A DNA stretch of 64,000 nucleotides, taken from contig NC_091096.1 of NCBI RefSeq assembly GCF_024713975.1, forward strand, positions 27,305,458 through 27,369,457. The letters are read 5' to 3'. The notes below the pieces were generated by a model. It ran no database searches. It had not been told where the DNA came from and saw only the letters and a program-made list of their open reading frames with translations. This DNA comes from Paralichthys olivaceus (taxonomy: Eukaryota > Chordata > Actinopteri > Pleuronectiformes > Paralichthyidae). The position numbers and the translations under genes were made by a program. This document shows positions 34,601-43,744 of the stretch, piece by piece (the stretch's first letter is position 1; the number at the start of each line of letters is the position of its first letter).

Positions 34601-35811
34601 ACCTCCAGTATAGCTAGGGACAGCAAGCCGTGATGGCAGCGACGCACTGTTCTCACTGGCATTCAAGGGAAAGCTGACTAATATGACTTGTATGATTTAT
34701 GTCAGTAGGTTTCCTATAAATAGGACGTACAACAATCAGTTCAAAACCCTTCATCCACAAATGGTTCAACTACTACTGATTTCCACTATGTTGTTATGGA
34801 ATACCGTATATGAGAGATTGTGGTGAACTTCAGTTGTCGTGAAAACTCAAAAGGTTTTAGTTTGTCCTGTTTGGACGACTGTAAAAAAAACATGGTGGCC
34901 TCCACAGAGAGGACCCCCCTCCTTGTAAAAATATTTAAATATAAAGGGCCAATTCTATAGTAAGGAAAATACCAATTCATACAATTAAGATGAAACACAC
35001 CAGTAAAACATCACTAGGATTATTTTATATTAAATTTCTTCCAAAAAACACCCTTTCAACTAAATCTTACACACTGGACCTTTAAAACAAAATCAGTGCG
35101 GGTTACTAACTGCATTAGGCTTAAGTTGTGTTCAGAAAAGTACGACTTGAGCTGCTCTCTACAGCATAATACTGTAGTTTGCTCCATGTTTCTTTTTTAA
35201 TTAATTTAGAGATCAAAAATGTGTCTCGTGATCAGATCTCACCTCCCCGCTCTATATCAACCAACACGTACATAATTTATGTTCATGAAGACTACGTTAT
35301 GTCGTTTTTACCCAGTCTGAGTACACATTTATGTCCAGTGTGTGTGTGTCGGCACGATCGAGCAAGAGAGAGGTAGACAAGTCAGATGAGTATGAAAGAA
35401 TCTCATGCAGTTACAAAGTGTAAAAAGATTAGACCAATTTAAGGAAACTCAAAATGCGTCCTGGGCCACATATATATCGCATATTTTTATATGCTTCTTG
35501 GTGTTCAGGTTGTTTGTAGCCGCAGCCACACAATCTATACTGATCACCACATAATGACCAACAATTTTCTTAAATTAGTTATCTATTTCTTCAATATAAA
35601 GCTGTAAGACAGTCGCTCTGGTCTTTCCGACTTCACACTCAATACTGCTCTCACTAGCTCGCGATGACACACAGGGTAGTCGGAGGTCGGGAGACGTCGC
35701 TACCTGGTTACAGAAGCTCCCGATTCTCTGCGTTGTCACTGCGTTGAACTGTGTTTTCGCACGTTGACACATACGTGAAGAAATACAAGCAACTTTAGTG
35801 AACAAAAACAT
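28534..35811 (-). CDS. fxn: Frataxin, complete gene span
   Basis: Frataxin is the mitochondrial matrix protein that binds the NFS1–ISCU complex and accelerates sulfur transfer in iron–sulfur cluster assembly. Six coding exons on the minus strand (35811–35704, 33857–33768, 33613–33522, 33435–33315, 30691–30594 and 28672–28534) join in phase to 215 residues; human frataxin has 210. Exons of 121 and 98 nt equal the sizes of human exons 3 and 4. The N-terminus is basic with hydroxylated residues, as a presequence should be. The acidic helix ([20 protein letters not shown]), the strands VLTVKLGG and [20 protein letters not shown], and [14 protein letters not shown] are diagnostic. Residues matching the human Asn/Gln/Trp/Arg interface cluster (NRQIW, KRYDW) are kept. 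No lesion is seen. Confidence 0.97.
28940..29010 (+). repeat. LINE tail fragment ending in TTCTGA repeats
   Basis: 'tttccctccagggaataata' followed by 'ttctgattctgatt' is the common fish LINE tail with hexamer end, in an FXN intron. Confidence 0.55.
29878..29913. repeat. Two interleaved inverted repeats
   Basis: TGACAATAAG (29878–29887) pairs with CTTATTGTCA (29897–29906), and GCCCAAATGAC (29887–29897) pairs with GTCATTTGGGC (29903–29913). Both are perfect and cannot form together. FXN intron. Confidence 0.95.
30594..30691 (-). CDS. fxn: FXN exon 5 (beta sheet)
   Basis: A 98-nt exon, same length as human exon 4: [32 protein letters not shown], ending in two bases of a serine before GTAAGA. 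Confidence 0.98.
30779..31060. repeat. Interspersed repeat in FXN intron
   Basis: 'gaggtcacggtgaccattga' and 'gaggtcactgtgaccgcgac' are two versions of a phrase seen in a common fish repeat that also has 'gatgttcctgagac'. Class unknown. Confidence 0.4.
31184..32035 (-). pseudogene. Tc1-like transposase fossil (antisense)
   Basis: The left end 'tgctcaaacaaaattaagag' is the terminal repeat region of an abundant fish Tc1-like element. On the minus strand the transposase remnant reads [50 protein letters not shown], which includes the second catalytic Asp context (DNARP). The N-terminal DNA-binding half and the other terminal repeat are missing. It lies in an FXN intron. Confidence 0.9.
32230..33003. 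mobile_element. Non-autonomous hAT-like element in FXN intron
   Basis: Begins TAGGGCTGGGGTGATGCG and ends with the complement of TAGGGCTGCACCTATTGATT. hAT elements in fish share TAGGGCTG termini. The 8-bp flanks (TGTTCTAC and ATTTCTAG) agree at five positions, so an old target duplication is plausible. No transposase frame remains. Confidence 0.65.
33315..33435 (-). CDS. fxn: FXN exon 4 (acidic helix 1, strand 1)
   Basis: A 121-nt exon, same length as human exon 3: [40 protein letters not shown], before GTAAGT. The acidic ridge (E, E, D, D, E) used for iron and NFS1–ISCU contacts is present. Confidence 0.97.
33522..33613 (-). CDS. fxn: FXN exon 3
   Basis: A 92-nt exon (30 codons plus two bases) between ...atgtcag and GTAATA. 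It encodes [20 protein letters not shown] then [10 protein letters not shown]. It lies just before the frataxin fold and is weakly conserved, but phase links exons 2 and 4 exactly. Confidence 0.8.
33768..33857 (-). CDS. fxn: FXN exon 2
   Basis: A 90-nt phase-0 exon between ...ttttctag and GTAAGT, encoding [20 protein letters not shown] then [10 protein letters not shown]. This basic, poorly conserved stretch is the end of the presequence and processing region. Recognition rests on the splice sites and phase. Confidence 0.75.
34190..34640 (+). pseudogene. hAT transposase N-terminal fragment (BED finger remnant)
   Basis: Begins with 'cctagggttgggaacaaaaa', similar to hAT ends, and encodes [20 protein letters not shown] then [19 protein letters not shown]. 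This resembles the start of BED-type hAT transposases (K-DDNKAKCN-C-K ... L--HLR), with the second zinc cysteine lost and part of the finger deleted. Lies in FXN intron 1. Confidence 0.6.
34790..35083 (+). mobile_element. Short inverted-repeat element, family A copy 3
   Basis: Shares 'gaaaactcaaaaggttttag', 'catggtggcctccacagaga' and the terminus 'cttacacactggaccttt' with copies at 5828 and 13269. The left terminal repeat is not recognisable, so it is truncated. FXN intron 1. Confidence 0.8.
35704..35811 (-). CDS. fxn: FXN exon 1 (start, presequence)
   Basis: ATG at 35811 in a good context (gcaccATG); 36 codons beginning [20 protein letters not shown] and ending in CNQ before GTAGCG. I chose this ATG over an in-frame one at 35862 because the latter would translate a (GAA)-derived Arg run and lies at a CCAAT-like promoter motif. 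Acidic residues are absent and Arg/Lys are spaced as in a mitochondrial targeting helix. Confidence 0.85.
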
Positions 35812-35821
35812 GGTGCTGCTG

Positions 35822-35853
35822 CTTCTTCTTCTTAGTAGTCTTCTTCTTCTTCT
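35822..35853 (-). repeat. (GAA) tracts in FXN 5' leader
   Basis: On the FXN sense strand two blocks of about four GAA units each, separated by a short CTACTAA-like spacer, lie 10–45 bases before the start codon. Confidence 0.95.
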
Positions 35854-35854
35854 G

Positions 35855-35990
35855 GTGTTCATTGGCTGTTGGCAAACCAGCTTATAGGCGCATTACCGCC
35901 AACTTCTGGACTGGAGTGTGGAGCAGTAGATTGGCAGCAAACAAAACAAAATTTAATTATTTCCTTAAGTCGTGTTTTTCTGAAATATAT
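35855..35990 (-). promoter_or_regulatory. Likely FXN proximal promoter
   Basis: On the minus strand an inverted 'attggctg' gives a CCAAT box (about 35862–35872) 50–60 bases upstream of the FXN start codon. No TATA box is obvious. The downstream exon 1 and start region are CpG-richer than the flanks. Promoter function is inferred from position. Confidence 0.4.
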
Positions 35991-35992
35991 AC

Positions 35993-36284
35993 GGAAGCCC
36001 TAAAGGGTCATACATACATACATTTTATTCCACCCGTTTTCCCGTGATAACGAGATAATTAATTCGAGATCTCGAGAAAACAAAACATATTAAATAATTG
36101 CAGGAAACATCATTTAGTGTAGCAATGTCAGAGGAGCAGGAGGATATATCGATATAACAAAGATCGTTTTCTCGTGATAACGAGATAATCCTTCCGTTTT
36201 CTCGTGATAACGAGATATTTTTCTCGTTATCACGGGAAAACGGGTGGAATAAAATGTATGTATGTATGACCCTTTAGGGCTTCC
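35993..36284. mobile_element. 292-bp MITE with perfect 63-bp terminal inverted repeats
   Basis: Positions 35993–36055 are the exact reverse complement of 36222–36284 (start GGAAGCCCTAAAGGGTCA). The flanks are ATAC on both sides, a probable 4-bp target duplication. The interior has two more copies of 'ttttctcgtgataacgagat'-type text, itself a small palindrome. It is non-coding. It lies about 180 bp upstream of the FXN start codon. Confidence 0.95.
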
Positions 36285-37770
36285 ATACTGAAATACTTAA
36301 TTGGTTTAACCACTTTGCTTAGTGGTACCTGTATTTTGATTGTTGTTCGTTTGAATGACTGTTTTGCTCATATGTCTGCCTTCTCATTGCCTTCCACTCC
36401 TGAGTGAGCTGGAACCCACAGGAAGGAGATATCCAACCCTCTCTAATGTAGTTTGAGGAGCACATGAAACATTTCAAAGGCAATATCTTGTCTGCATTAT
36501 GATTTTAATGATTTAAGACAATAGCTGACATGCTGTCAGATGCAATGACAATCCCACTGGCCTGGCCACTGTCCCCCGTATTTACCTAAATTCTATTATA
36601 GAGTCCTGTGTTTTATTAGAAACCTGAATATCGCCCTTCATCCTACATCACCTGAGACCCTCTGTAGTATTATTTCTCACCTATTTTCAGGGGCATAACA
36701 GTTGTTCTCATTTCACCTACTTTCTTTTGAATACTATGAAAGTATTTACCCTTATATCCTCTGTCTTGTAAGAAGAAGACATTGTTCGACTTGTAAGTTC
36801 TGTTCATCTTCAAACCAAAACCAGCATAATTGAAAGATCAGTGACAAAGATTTGTCTTCTTTCTGAAGCAACTAACTAGTAAGGAATAATGGTAAAGACC
36901 CATAATCATGTTTTTGAGTCAAGGAAACACAGTTTATGGATTATAGGGAATTCTTGGACTAAAAATGGATTGTTTCAATCAGTATACTTTGTTTCTAATG
37001 TAATGGCTCCTTATGTAAAACATATTAGGAATTATTTTGTCTTCTACCAGAAACCATTGTGTGTGTAAGCCGTTTTTGTTATTGTTTTGTTTTGTTTTGT
37101 TAAACCTCCCACCAATCCCACCCAGGGAGTAGTACTGCTGTACTGCTGTCAACGAGGCTAATATAATCAGGGGGTCACTTGACACAGGTGTTGCTGGTGA
37201 GAAGCAAACAGTGGTAATGGCTGTGAAATGAATGTTATGATTTCTTTTGTCTATGTTTTTGGGAAATATACTTATGACAGAGAAAATGGTTGTGCTCTGT
37301 TTATTTTGGAAACCCTGTAGATTGTAATTAGTACATCACCTTTGTTTTGGAAACTGGACACTCCATAATTTTTTACATGCATCTTAACAAATAATCAGCA
37401 ACTATGTATTTGATTCATTGGGTCACTTTAGTCAAAAACGGCTACATTGAGGAAAGTGTTGGATTTCTGCTGTCGTTTGACTGTGTTCTGGGACCAGCTG
37501 CTGTAGGCTTCTATGCCTCACCTGTTGCACAATGGAGCTGTAAGAGCTGCGGAACATGCGTGGCAACTTTTGAGGCGAACAGGACATCAGAACACCTGTA
37601 TGCTGGCCAACACCAAGGTATGTGTTGCGCTACCTCCTACAAGAGAATGGCCATTGTTGTAAATGTGTCCACACATAACTTTGCATGTAAAAACCAATGC
37701 ATTTGTGGTGACTATATAAAGGAACTGAGCACATATACGCACATATAAAGCTGAAATCGCATTATTCACA
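36285..37770. other. Intergenic DNA with possible BEL/Pao 5' LTR
   Basis: No gene recognised. Between 37230 and 37770 there is a TATA-like 'gactatataaaggaactgag' about 40 bp before the ATG of the BEL gag-like frame, so part of this stretch is probably the element's LTR and leader. An open frame at 37404–37748 with several Cys pairs does not resemble a protein I know and probably reflects LTR sequence. Confidence 0.35.
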
Positions 37771-38695
37771 ATGGATGAAAATCACATTCCTGATTCTGAA
37801 TACTTAACTGAGACAGAGACTAAGGTTGATTCAGTGATATGAACTACTCTGTAAAAAAGCGGACTGGTAAACTGACAAAAAAAACACTTATGGAAAATGT
37901 TATCAACCTGCAGAAAGAGAGAAAGAAAGGTGAAAATTTATAGAGCACACAATCTCAAAGACATAATTGTTGATTTGATGGGTGATAAAAAGCTACTTAA
38001 AAAAGGTGAAAGGTACATTTGAAAAATGTAATGTTCTCTGTGGTGAAGCAAAAGAAAAACATTCAACTTTGATGGGGTTGTTTCCTACAGAGGAGATAGA
38101 AAAGCATGTGTGGTATAAGGTGAAAATGCTCAGTGTCAATTACTTTATTGCAGATACAAACAAATGATTGTCTTGCAATGAAAGTTGCCTTCATGCTGAA
38201 ATTGTCAATATTCATAATGATAGGGTAATGTGTAGCCTCAGGACAGCATTTCAAATGTTGAGTCTAATACTTTCCATAAAGGTTCAGGTCGAAAAAGTAG
38301 CATCTGCACAGCTTCAAGCAGAGGCAGAAAAGGCTGTACTCGTGCTGCAGCACTACAGAAAAAACATGTTTTGGAGAAGCAAGTGGAGCAACTAAGAAAA
38401 AAGAGGCAACTTGAAATTGAAACTGAAATAGCAGTATCTACAGTAATATAATTAGTTTTAAATGCTTCATATCATGGCAGTGATTCAAATGCACATTCGG
38501 ATGGAATGGAATCCTATTCTCATGCAATACAACCCACAGCAAAAAGAATCATCTCAGCAAAAATATTCAATGTCTGCCAATGCTCAGCCAACAGTGAAGA
38601 AAACAATAGAAGCGGACAAATATTATAATAAAAATGCAGCTAAGCAGACAAGCACCAATGGCAAACATCTGGTCGAATAAAACCACGTTAATCAG
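37771..38695 (+). pseudogene. BEL/Pao retrotransposon gag-like region (decayed)
   Basis: A frame starting MDENHIPDSEYLTETETKVD continues with stops and shifts through FEKCNVLCGEAKEKHSTLMG, LFPTEEIEKHVWYKVKMLSV, then an Ala/Glu/Lys-rich coiled coil (ASAQLQAEAEKAVL, then KRQLEIETEIAVS in another frame). This order (a 'cleavage of cells by clutching Cys' motif is absent; a CEEA-type helix, then coiled coil) is that of BEL/Pao gag proteins of fish. Not functional. Confidence 0.65.
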
Positions 38696-38699
38696 ATTT

Positions 38700-39035
38700 A
38701 AATTCTGGTGGTCAGCATGCAACTCATTTGCAAGGCAATCATCAAGTACCTGGAGATCTCTACAGTCTGTATAGTCTCAATCTATGCGTTTATTGATTGC
38801 TTTCTATTCTGAAAGTCAAATGGAAAGACTGTACTCTGTTACTGTATATATGTATATACTTTATTTTATTTTATTTTATTTTATTCTATTTTATTTTATT
38901 CAATTTCTTATATATTGTTGTTTTTTATATTGTTGTTTTATGTACATAAGTAGTGCACCAATGACACCAAGGCAATTTCCTGTATGTGCAAACATACCTG
39001 GCAAATAAAAGAATTCTGATTCTGATTCTGAACTT
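38700..39035 (+). repeat. LINE tail insertion with (TTTTA)n and TTCTGA end
   Basis: Contains 'ttttattttattttatttta' and ends 'gcaaataaaagaattctgattctgattctg', a common fish LINE tail. It separates the gag-like and pol-like parts of the BEL/Pao element. Confidence 0.65.
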
Positions 39036-39769
39036 CAAAGAAAAATCTACATACATGGGCCACAGTACTAATTCCAAGTATCTAAATATCAAAGGCTTGG
39101 AAAGATCTGAATTAGCTGACGAGCAGATTTTGAGCTTCGTATTATGTTCACTAAGAAGGAAATGCCAGTGTTGACAAACTATATCATTACCAAAGAAGAG
39201 TTATTTAAGTGGTCCTACCTGAAAGATGTACATATTCAAAGTTTTAATGCTGATGTTGATTCGCTGATTGGCACAAACGCCTCAAAGTTAATGGAACCAT
39301 GGGAAGTGATCAACAAGGAGAGGGACCATATGCAGTAAGAACTCTACTGAGCTGGGTGATTAATACACCTTTACATGGAAACAGTGTTGAGCAGTGTGAG
39401 AGTGGCTACCCTACTGTTACTGTTAATCAAATTTAATTGGAAGAGCTGTCGATAAGGCAATACAATCATGACTTCAGTGAAAACATTTCTAATGACATAG
39501 AGGAGATGTTAATAGAAGAAAGGAAATTCATTGAAATAGTGGAAAATTAAGTACAGTTTAAAGATTGGTCAACACAAGATCAAGTTACCTTTCAAGACAC
39601 TCCATGTAAACATGCCAAACAACTTTTCTGTTCCTAAACAGCATGTCCCTGCACTGAAAAGAAGACTTCTGAAGCATGAAAGTTTCCATAGAGTTTATTC
39701 AAACGTCCTTACTGCATATGGGTATAGGGAGGCTGATGATCATTCATGGATGGACGTGCTGATGTATTG
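39036..39769 (+). pseudogene. BEL/Pao pol fragment, left part
   Basis: Frames encode ITKEELFKWSYLKDVHIQSF, NADVDSLIGTNASKLMEPWE, then GPYAVRTLLSWVINTPLHGN and the helix-rich region before the RT. DVDSLIGTN and the 'GPYAVRTLLGWVINGPL'-type motif are characteristic of BEL/Pao pol (the peptidase A17 region). At least three stops and frameshifts. The frame breaks at the L2 insertion and resumes at 43745. Confidence 0.8.
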
Positions 39770-40056
39770 CGGTGAGCGTATAGCGTATTGTGTCACTTCC
39801 GGTGTTAGCTGCTGTGTGTTGTACTGATCTTTTCTCCTCTTCGTCTCTCCCTTTTCCCTTTCACATCTGAATCATTGAAGCTAATTTGAAGTTACTTTCA
39901 TAGTTGTGCTGTCTTGACTTGTCGCTTATGCACCTCCTTGTCTCAGCGACTTGTTCGTAAAATCACTGTGAGCTACACACTACCCGTGTTAGCTAAAGCA
40001 ATTTAGCATCAGCATTAGCAGCTAACGATGGCTTCTCCCTCTCACTCCCCTGCTCA

Positions 40057-40902
40057 GTGTGCTTGATGTACAGTTACTCCCCTGCCTCCTTTAGCGATAA
40101 CGATACATGTGTTAAATGTAGCTTATTTGCCAGGATGGAGGCAAGGATGAACCTTTTAGAGTCGCGGCTCTGCACCAGAGATCGTAGATCGTGTAGCGAT
40201 GTAGTGAGCCAGTCCCCAGTAGCCGGTGCGAGCCACATAGCTGTAGCTTCTCCAGCCCCCCCAGCAGTTCCCAAGCAGCCGGGAAGACAGGTCGTCTGGG
40301 TGACTGTGCGAAACAAGAAGCGTAGCCCTAAACCGAAGCCCCAGGTTCACCACCAACCCGTTCACGTTTCTAATAAATTTTCCCCACTTAGCGACACACC
40401 CGCTGAGTAGCAAACTCTGGTAATCGGCGACTCTATTTTAAGGAACGTGAAATTAGCGACGCCAGCGACCATGGTTAAATGTATTCCCGGGGCCAGAGCG
40501 GGCGACGTAGAATCCTATTTAAAACTGCTGGCTAAGGGTAAGCGTAAATACAGTAAGATTATTATTCACGTCGGCAGTAATGACCTGCGACTACGTCAGT
40601 CGGAGGTCACAAAAATCAATATTGATTCGGTGTGTACATATGCAAAGTCTATGTCGGACTCCGTAATTTTCTCTGGACCCCTGCCTAATGTTACCAGTGA
40701 TGACACGTTTAGCCGCACGTCATCCTTTCACCGCTGGCTGTCGAGGTGGTGTCCAAATAACAACGTGGGCTTCGTTAACAATTGGAGAACTTTTGGGGGG
40801 AAACCTGGTCTGATTAGGAGAGACTGTATTCATCCCACTTGGGATGGAGCAGCTCTCATATCTAGAAACATGACAACGTTTGTTAGAAAGTCCACACCCT
40901 GA
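40057..40902 (+). pseudogene. L2 copy 1 ORF1: Cys-pair N-terminus plus SGNH esterase
   Basis: ORF1 of L2/CR1-type LINEs often has a C-terminal lipolytic-acetylhydrolase-like domain. Here the N-terminal frame has NDTCVKCSLFARMEARMNLL (a Cys pair and short coiled coil), then a Lys/His-rich link, an in-frame TAG at 40408–40410, and the esterase: LVIGDSIL (Ser of GDS), [18 protein letters not shown] (Asn block), and [10 protein letters not shown] (Asp and His block) near the end. All catalytic positions are intact. A single stop breaks the frame. Confidence 0.9.
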
Positions 40903-40998
40903 CAATCCAGAGTTGAGACCAGGAGGCAGAGTCGCAGTCGTACACGCTTCTCTGCGCTTCTATTCAAACAGTCACCCTCACAACATCCCATAGAAACT

Positions 40999-42020
40999 GT
41001 GTCTGCCACCCGACCACCTAATTTCTTTAAATCAAAAGTACACAGGAGAGGGGTGATACATTCAAACCTAGTCAAAATTAACACAGCCAAAACATCAGCT
41101 AAAAACATAACTATAAAATGCGCTTTATTAAATATCAGGTCACTAAATTCAAAATCTTTACTTATAAATGATCTCATTACTGATCATCAAATAGATTTAT
41201 TATGCTTAACCGAAACTTGGCTACAAGATGGAGAATATGTAGGTTTAAATGAAGCCACGCCCCCAACCCACTCTAATACTCACACTCCTCGGAACACAGG
41301 CAGACGTGAAGGGAATGCACCAATCTGTAAATCTGATCTATCTATCAACCCCCGACCAAAAGAAAGTTATAACTCTTTCGAAAATCTTAGAATCAGCCTC
41401 ATCCACTCAAGCCTGACGTCACATAAACCAATTAAAATAGTCATCATATATCGTCCACCCGCCCTTACTCTGAATTCCTATCTGAATTCTCTGAATTTTT
41501 ATCAGAACTAGTTCTTAAAACAGATCAGATCATTATAGCAGGTGATTTCAATATTCATGTAGATGTTGCCAATGACAACCTTTGTTCAGCATTTAAATCA
41601 ATAATAGACTTGATTGGTTTCACTCAACATGTGAATCAACCGACCCACTGCCCAAATCACACTGTTGATCTTGTCCTGACATATGGCATTGACATAGAAA
41701 ATATAACAATATTCCAACAGAACCCTCTTCTTTCTGACCATTTTTTACTTACATTTGAATTCAGAATTATTAATTACGTCAATTCTGGACAAAAATTCTA
41801 TTATAGTCGATGTTTATCTGACAAAACTGTTCACAAATTTAAAGAACTGCTCCCCTCTTCACTTCCCTCTCAGCCATGTGTCAATACAATACAAGAAGAT
41901 TATCAAAACCTTACTCCCACACTAGTTGATAACTTTGTAAATAGTACTGTAGCCTCACTAAAAACAGCACTTGAAGCTGTCGCACCATTAAAAAAGAACA
42001 AAGTAAGTCAGAGGAGATAA
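40999..42020 (+). pseudogene. L2 copy 1 ORF2 endonuclease
   Basis: AP-like endonuclease with its motifs: [17 protein letters not shown] (Asn), LLCLTETWL (Glu), YRPP, then after a frameshift near 41508 AGDFNIHVD, HTVDLVLTYG and LLSDHFLL (Asp-His). The frame ends at a stop in SQRR*APWY. Confidence 0.9.
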
Positions 42021-42118
42021 GCTCCATGGTATAATTCCCAAACGCGAATTTCCTCTTTGCTAGACTTTTTAAAGAAGTCCTCCCCCTAATTGACAGTTCC
42101 ATTTTAGATCAGATTAAT

Positions 42119-43035
42119 ATGTCTTTGCTAACCGGCTACGTACTACAGGCTTTTAAGGTAGTCGTTATTAAACCTCTGCTTAAAAAGCCTACGCTTGATC
42201 CAGAGGTTTTAGCTAACTATAGACCCATATCCAACTTGCCCTTCATTTCCAAAATCCTAGAAAAAGCCGTTGCTAACCAGCTGTGTGGTTACTTAGATAG
42301 TAAAGGTTTATTGGAAAAATTTCAGTCAGGATTTAGAACCCATCACAGCACAGAAACAGCACTATTGAAAGTCACTTGGATGTCACCTTGGATGGAGTCA
42401 GTCTGGCTTCCAGCTCCACTGTGAGGAACCTTGGAGTGTTGTTTGACCAAGACATGTCATTTGACCCCCATATTAAACTAGTGTCTAGGACGGCTTTCTT
42501 CCATCTGCGCAATATTAACAAAATTAGAAACATCCTGTCTAAACAGGATGCTGAAAAACTAGTCCACGCGTTTGTAACCTCAAGATTAGATTACTGTAAC
42601 TCCCTATTAGCAGGATGCTCCATGAAGACTGTTAAAAGTCTCCAGTTGGTCCAAAATGCTGCAGCACGAGTGCTGACAGGAACTAGAAGGAGAGATCATA
42701 TCACTCCTGTCTTAGCTTCTTTACATTGGCTCCCTGTAAAATTTAGAATAGAATTCAAGATCCTGCTCCTCACATTTAAAGCCCTCAACGATCACGCCCT
42801 GTCATATATCAAAGAGCTGATAACACCTTATTATCCAAGTAGATCACTTCGTTCCCAAAACACAGGCTCTCTAGTGGTTCCAAGAGTCTGTAAGAGTAGA
42901 GCAGGAGGTAGAACATTTAACTATCAGGCTCCTCTCCTATGGAACCAGCTCCCACTCTGGGTTCGGGAGGCAGACACTGTCCCAGCATTTAAAGTAAAAC
43001 TAAAAACCTTCCTCTTTGACAAAGCCTATAGTTAG
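42119..43035 (+). pseudogene. L2 copy 1 ORF2 RT start fused to C-terminal domain
   Basis: FKVVVIKPLLKKPTLDPE and NYRPISNLPFISKILEK (RT fingers) run to GFRTHHSTETALLKVT, then the sequence jumps to DVTLDGVSLASSSTVRNLGV, the segment after the palm. The catalytic YxDD region is absent. The C-terminal domain then reads unbroken for 219 codons to FLFDKAYS, including LDYCNSLLAG and LQLVQNAAARVLT. Confidence 0.92.
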
Positions 43036-43744
43036 GGCTGGATCAGGTGAGTCCTGAACCATCCCTTAGTTGTGCTGCTATAGGTTTAGACTGCTGGGGG
43101 AACTCCCATCATGCACTGAGCACTTCATCACTTCCCTCTGTCTCTCTGTCCCTCTGCCCCCCCACACCTGTTTATTTATTTATTTATTTTGTATGTCATC
43201 ATGTCAAAGTGTCACTTTGTCCTCCCATAGTTCCACTGGCTCTTCTCTCTCTCTCGTTTCAGATAACTCTGGCACCGGGACTGCAGGACAACAACGACTA
43301 CCATCACCATTGTTATCATTAATTACAATAATTCAGTAATTCATTAATATATATAATCCTGTTGTAGATCACTACATTGCTATTGTTATAGTCAGCCCTG
43401 ATACTGATGGTGCCCACTTGTTCCCTGTCTCTCTCTCCACCTCATCTCACTCTTTTCTCCCTCGCTTTCCACCCATCTCTCCTTTCCTCGCCCCTACCTT
43501 TTCTTTCCTCACCCCAACTGGTCGAGGCAGATGACCGCCCACATTGAGCCTGGTTCTGCCAGAGGTTTCTCCCTGTTAACGAGGGAGTTTTTCCTCTCCT
43601 CAGTCGCCTGTGCTTGCTCATTGTGGGAACTGTTGGGTTTCTCTAAGTTAATATTGTTTTAAGGTCTTGACCTTTAAATGTAAAGTGCCTTGAGATAATG
43701 TAAATTATGAATTGGCGCTATATAAATAAAATTATATTGAATTG
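43036..43744 (+). repeat. L2 copy 1 3' tail
   Basis: Contains 'gcctggttctgccagaggtt', 'aacgagggagtttttcctct', 'aaagtgccttgagataatgt' and 'ggcgctatataaataaaatt'. The same order is seen at 23247–24105. Confidence 0.9.

Larger units (their letters stand above)
39770..43744 (+). mobile_element. L2 LINE copy 1, both ends kept, internal deletions
   Basis: The 5' end is placed by comparison with copy 2 ('ggtgagcgta' versus 'ggtaagcgta'), the 3' end by the (AATTGAA) tail. ORF1 esterase, endonuclease, the start of RT and the ORF2 C-terminus are all present, then a 700-bp tail. Missing are the endonuclease–RT linker and the RT palm (see the ORF entries). It is inserted into the BEL/Pao pol gene in the same orientation. 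Confidence 0.93.

Noticed and set aside
35822..35862. Upstream in-frame ATG of frataxin at 35862
   Set aside because: Would add a poly-Arg-like stretch from the GAA tract and overlaps the CCAAT-like box; the ATG at 35811 has the better context.
37404..37748. 115-codon open frame with several Cys pairs
   Set aside because: It lies where the BEL/Pao LTR and leader should be, has no homologue I know, and the Cys spacing fits no zinc motif.
40074..40413. Minus-strand open frames over L2 ORF1
   Set aside because: Shadows of the esterase ORF on the other strand.
43047..43339. Open frames after L2 ORF2 stop
   Set aside because: They are in the 3' tail, low in complexity and not shared in frame with the copy at 23400.
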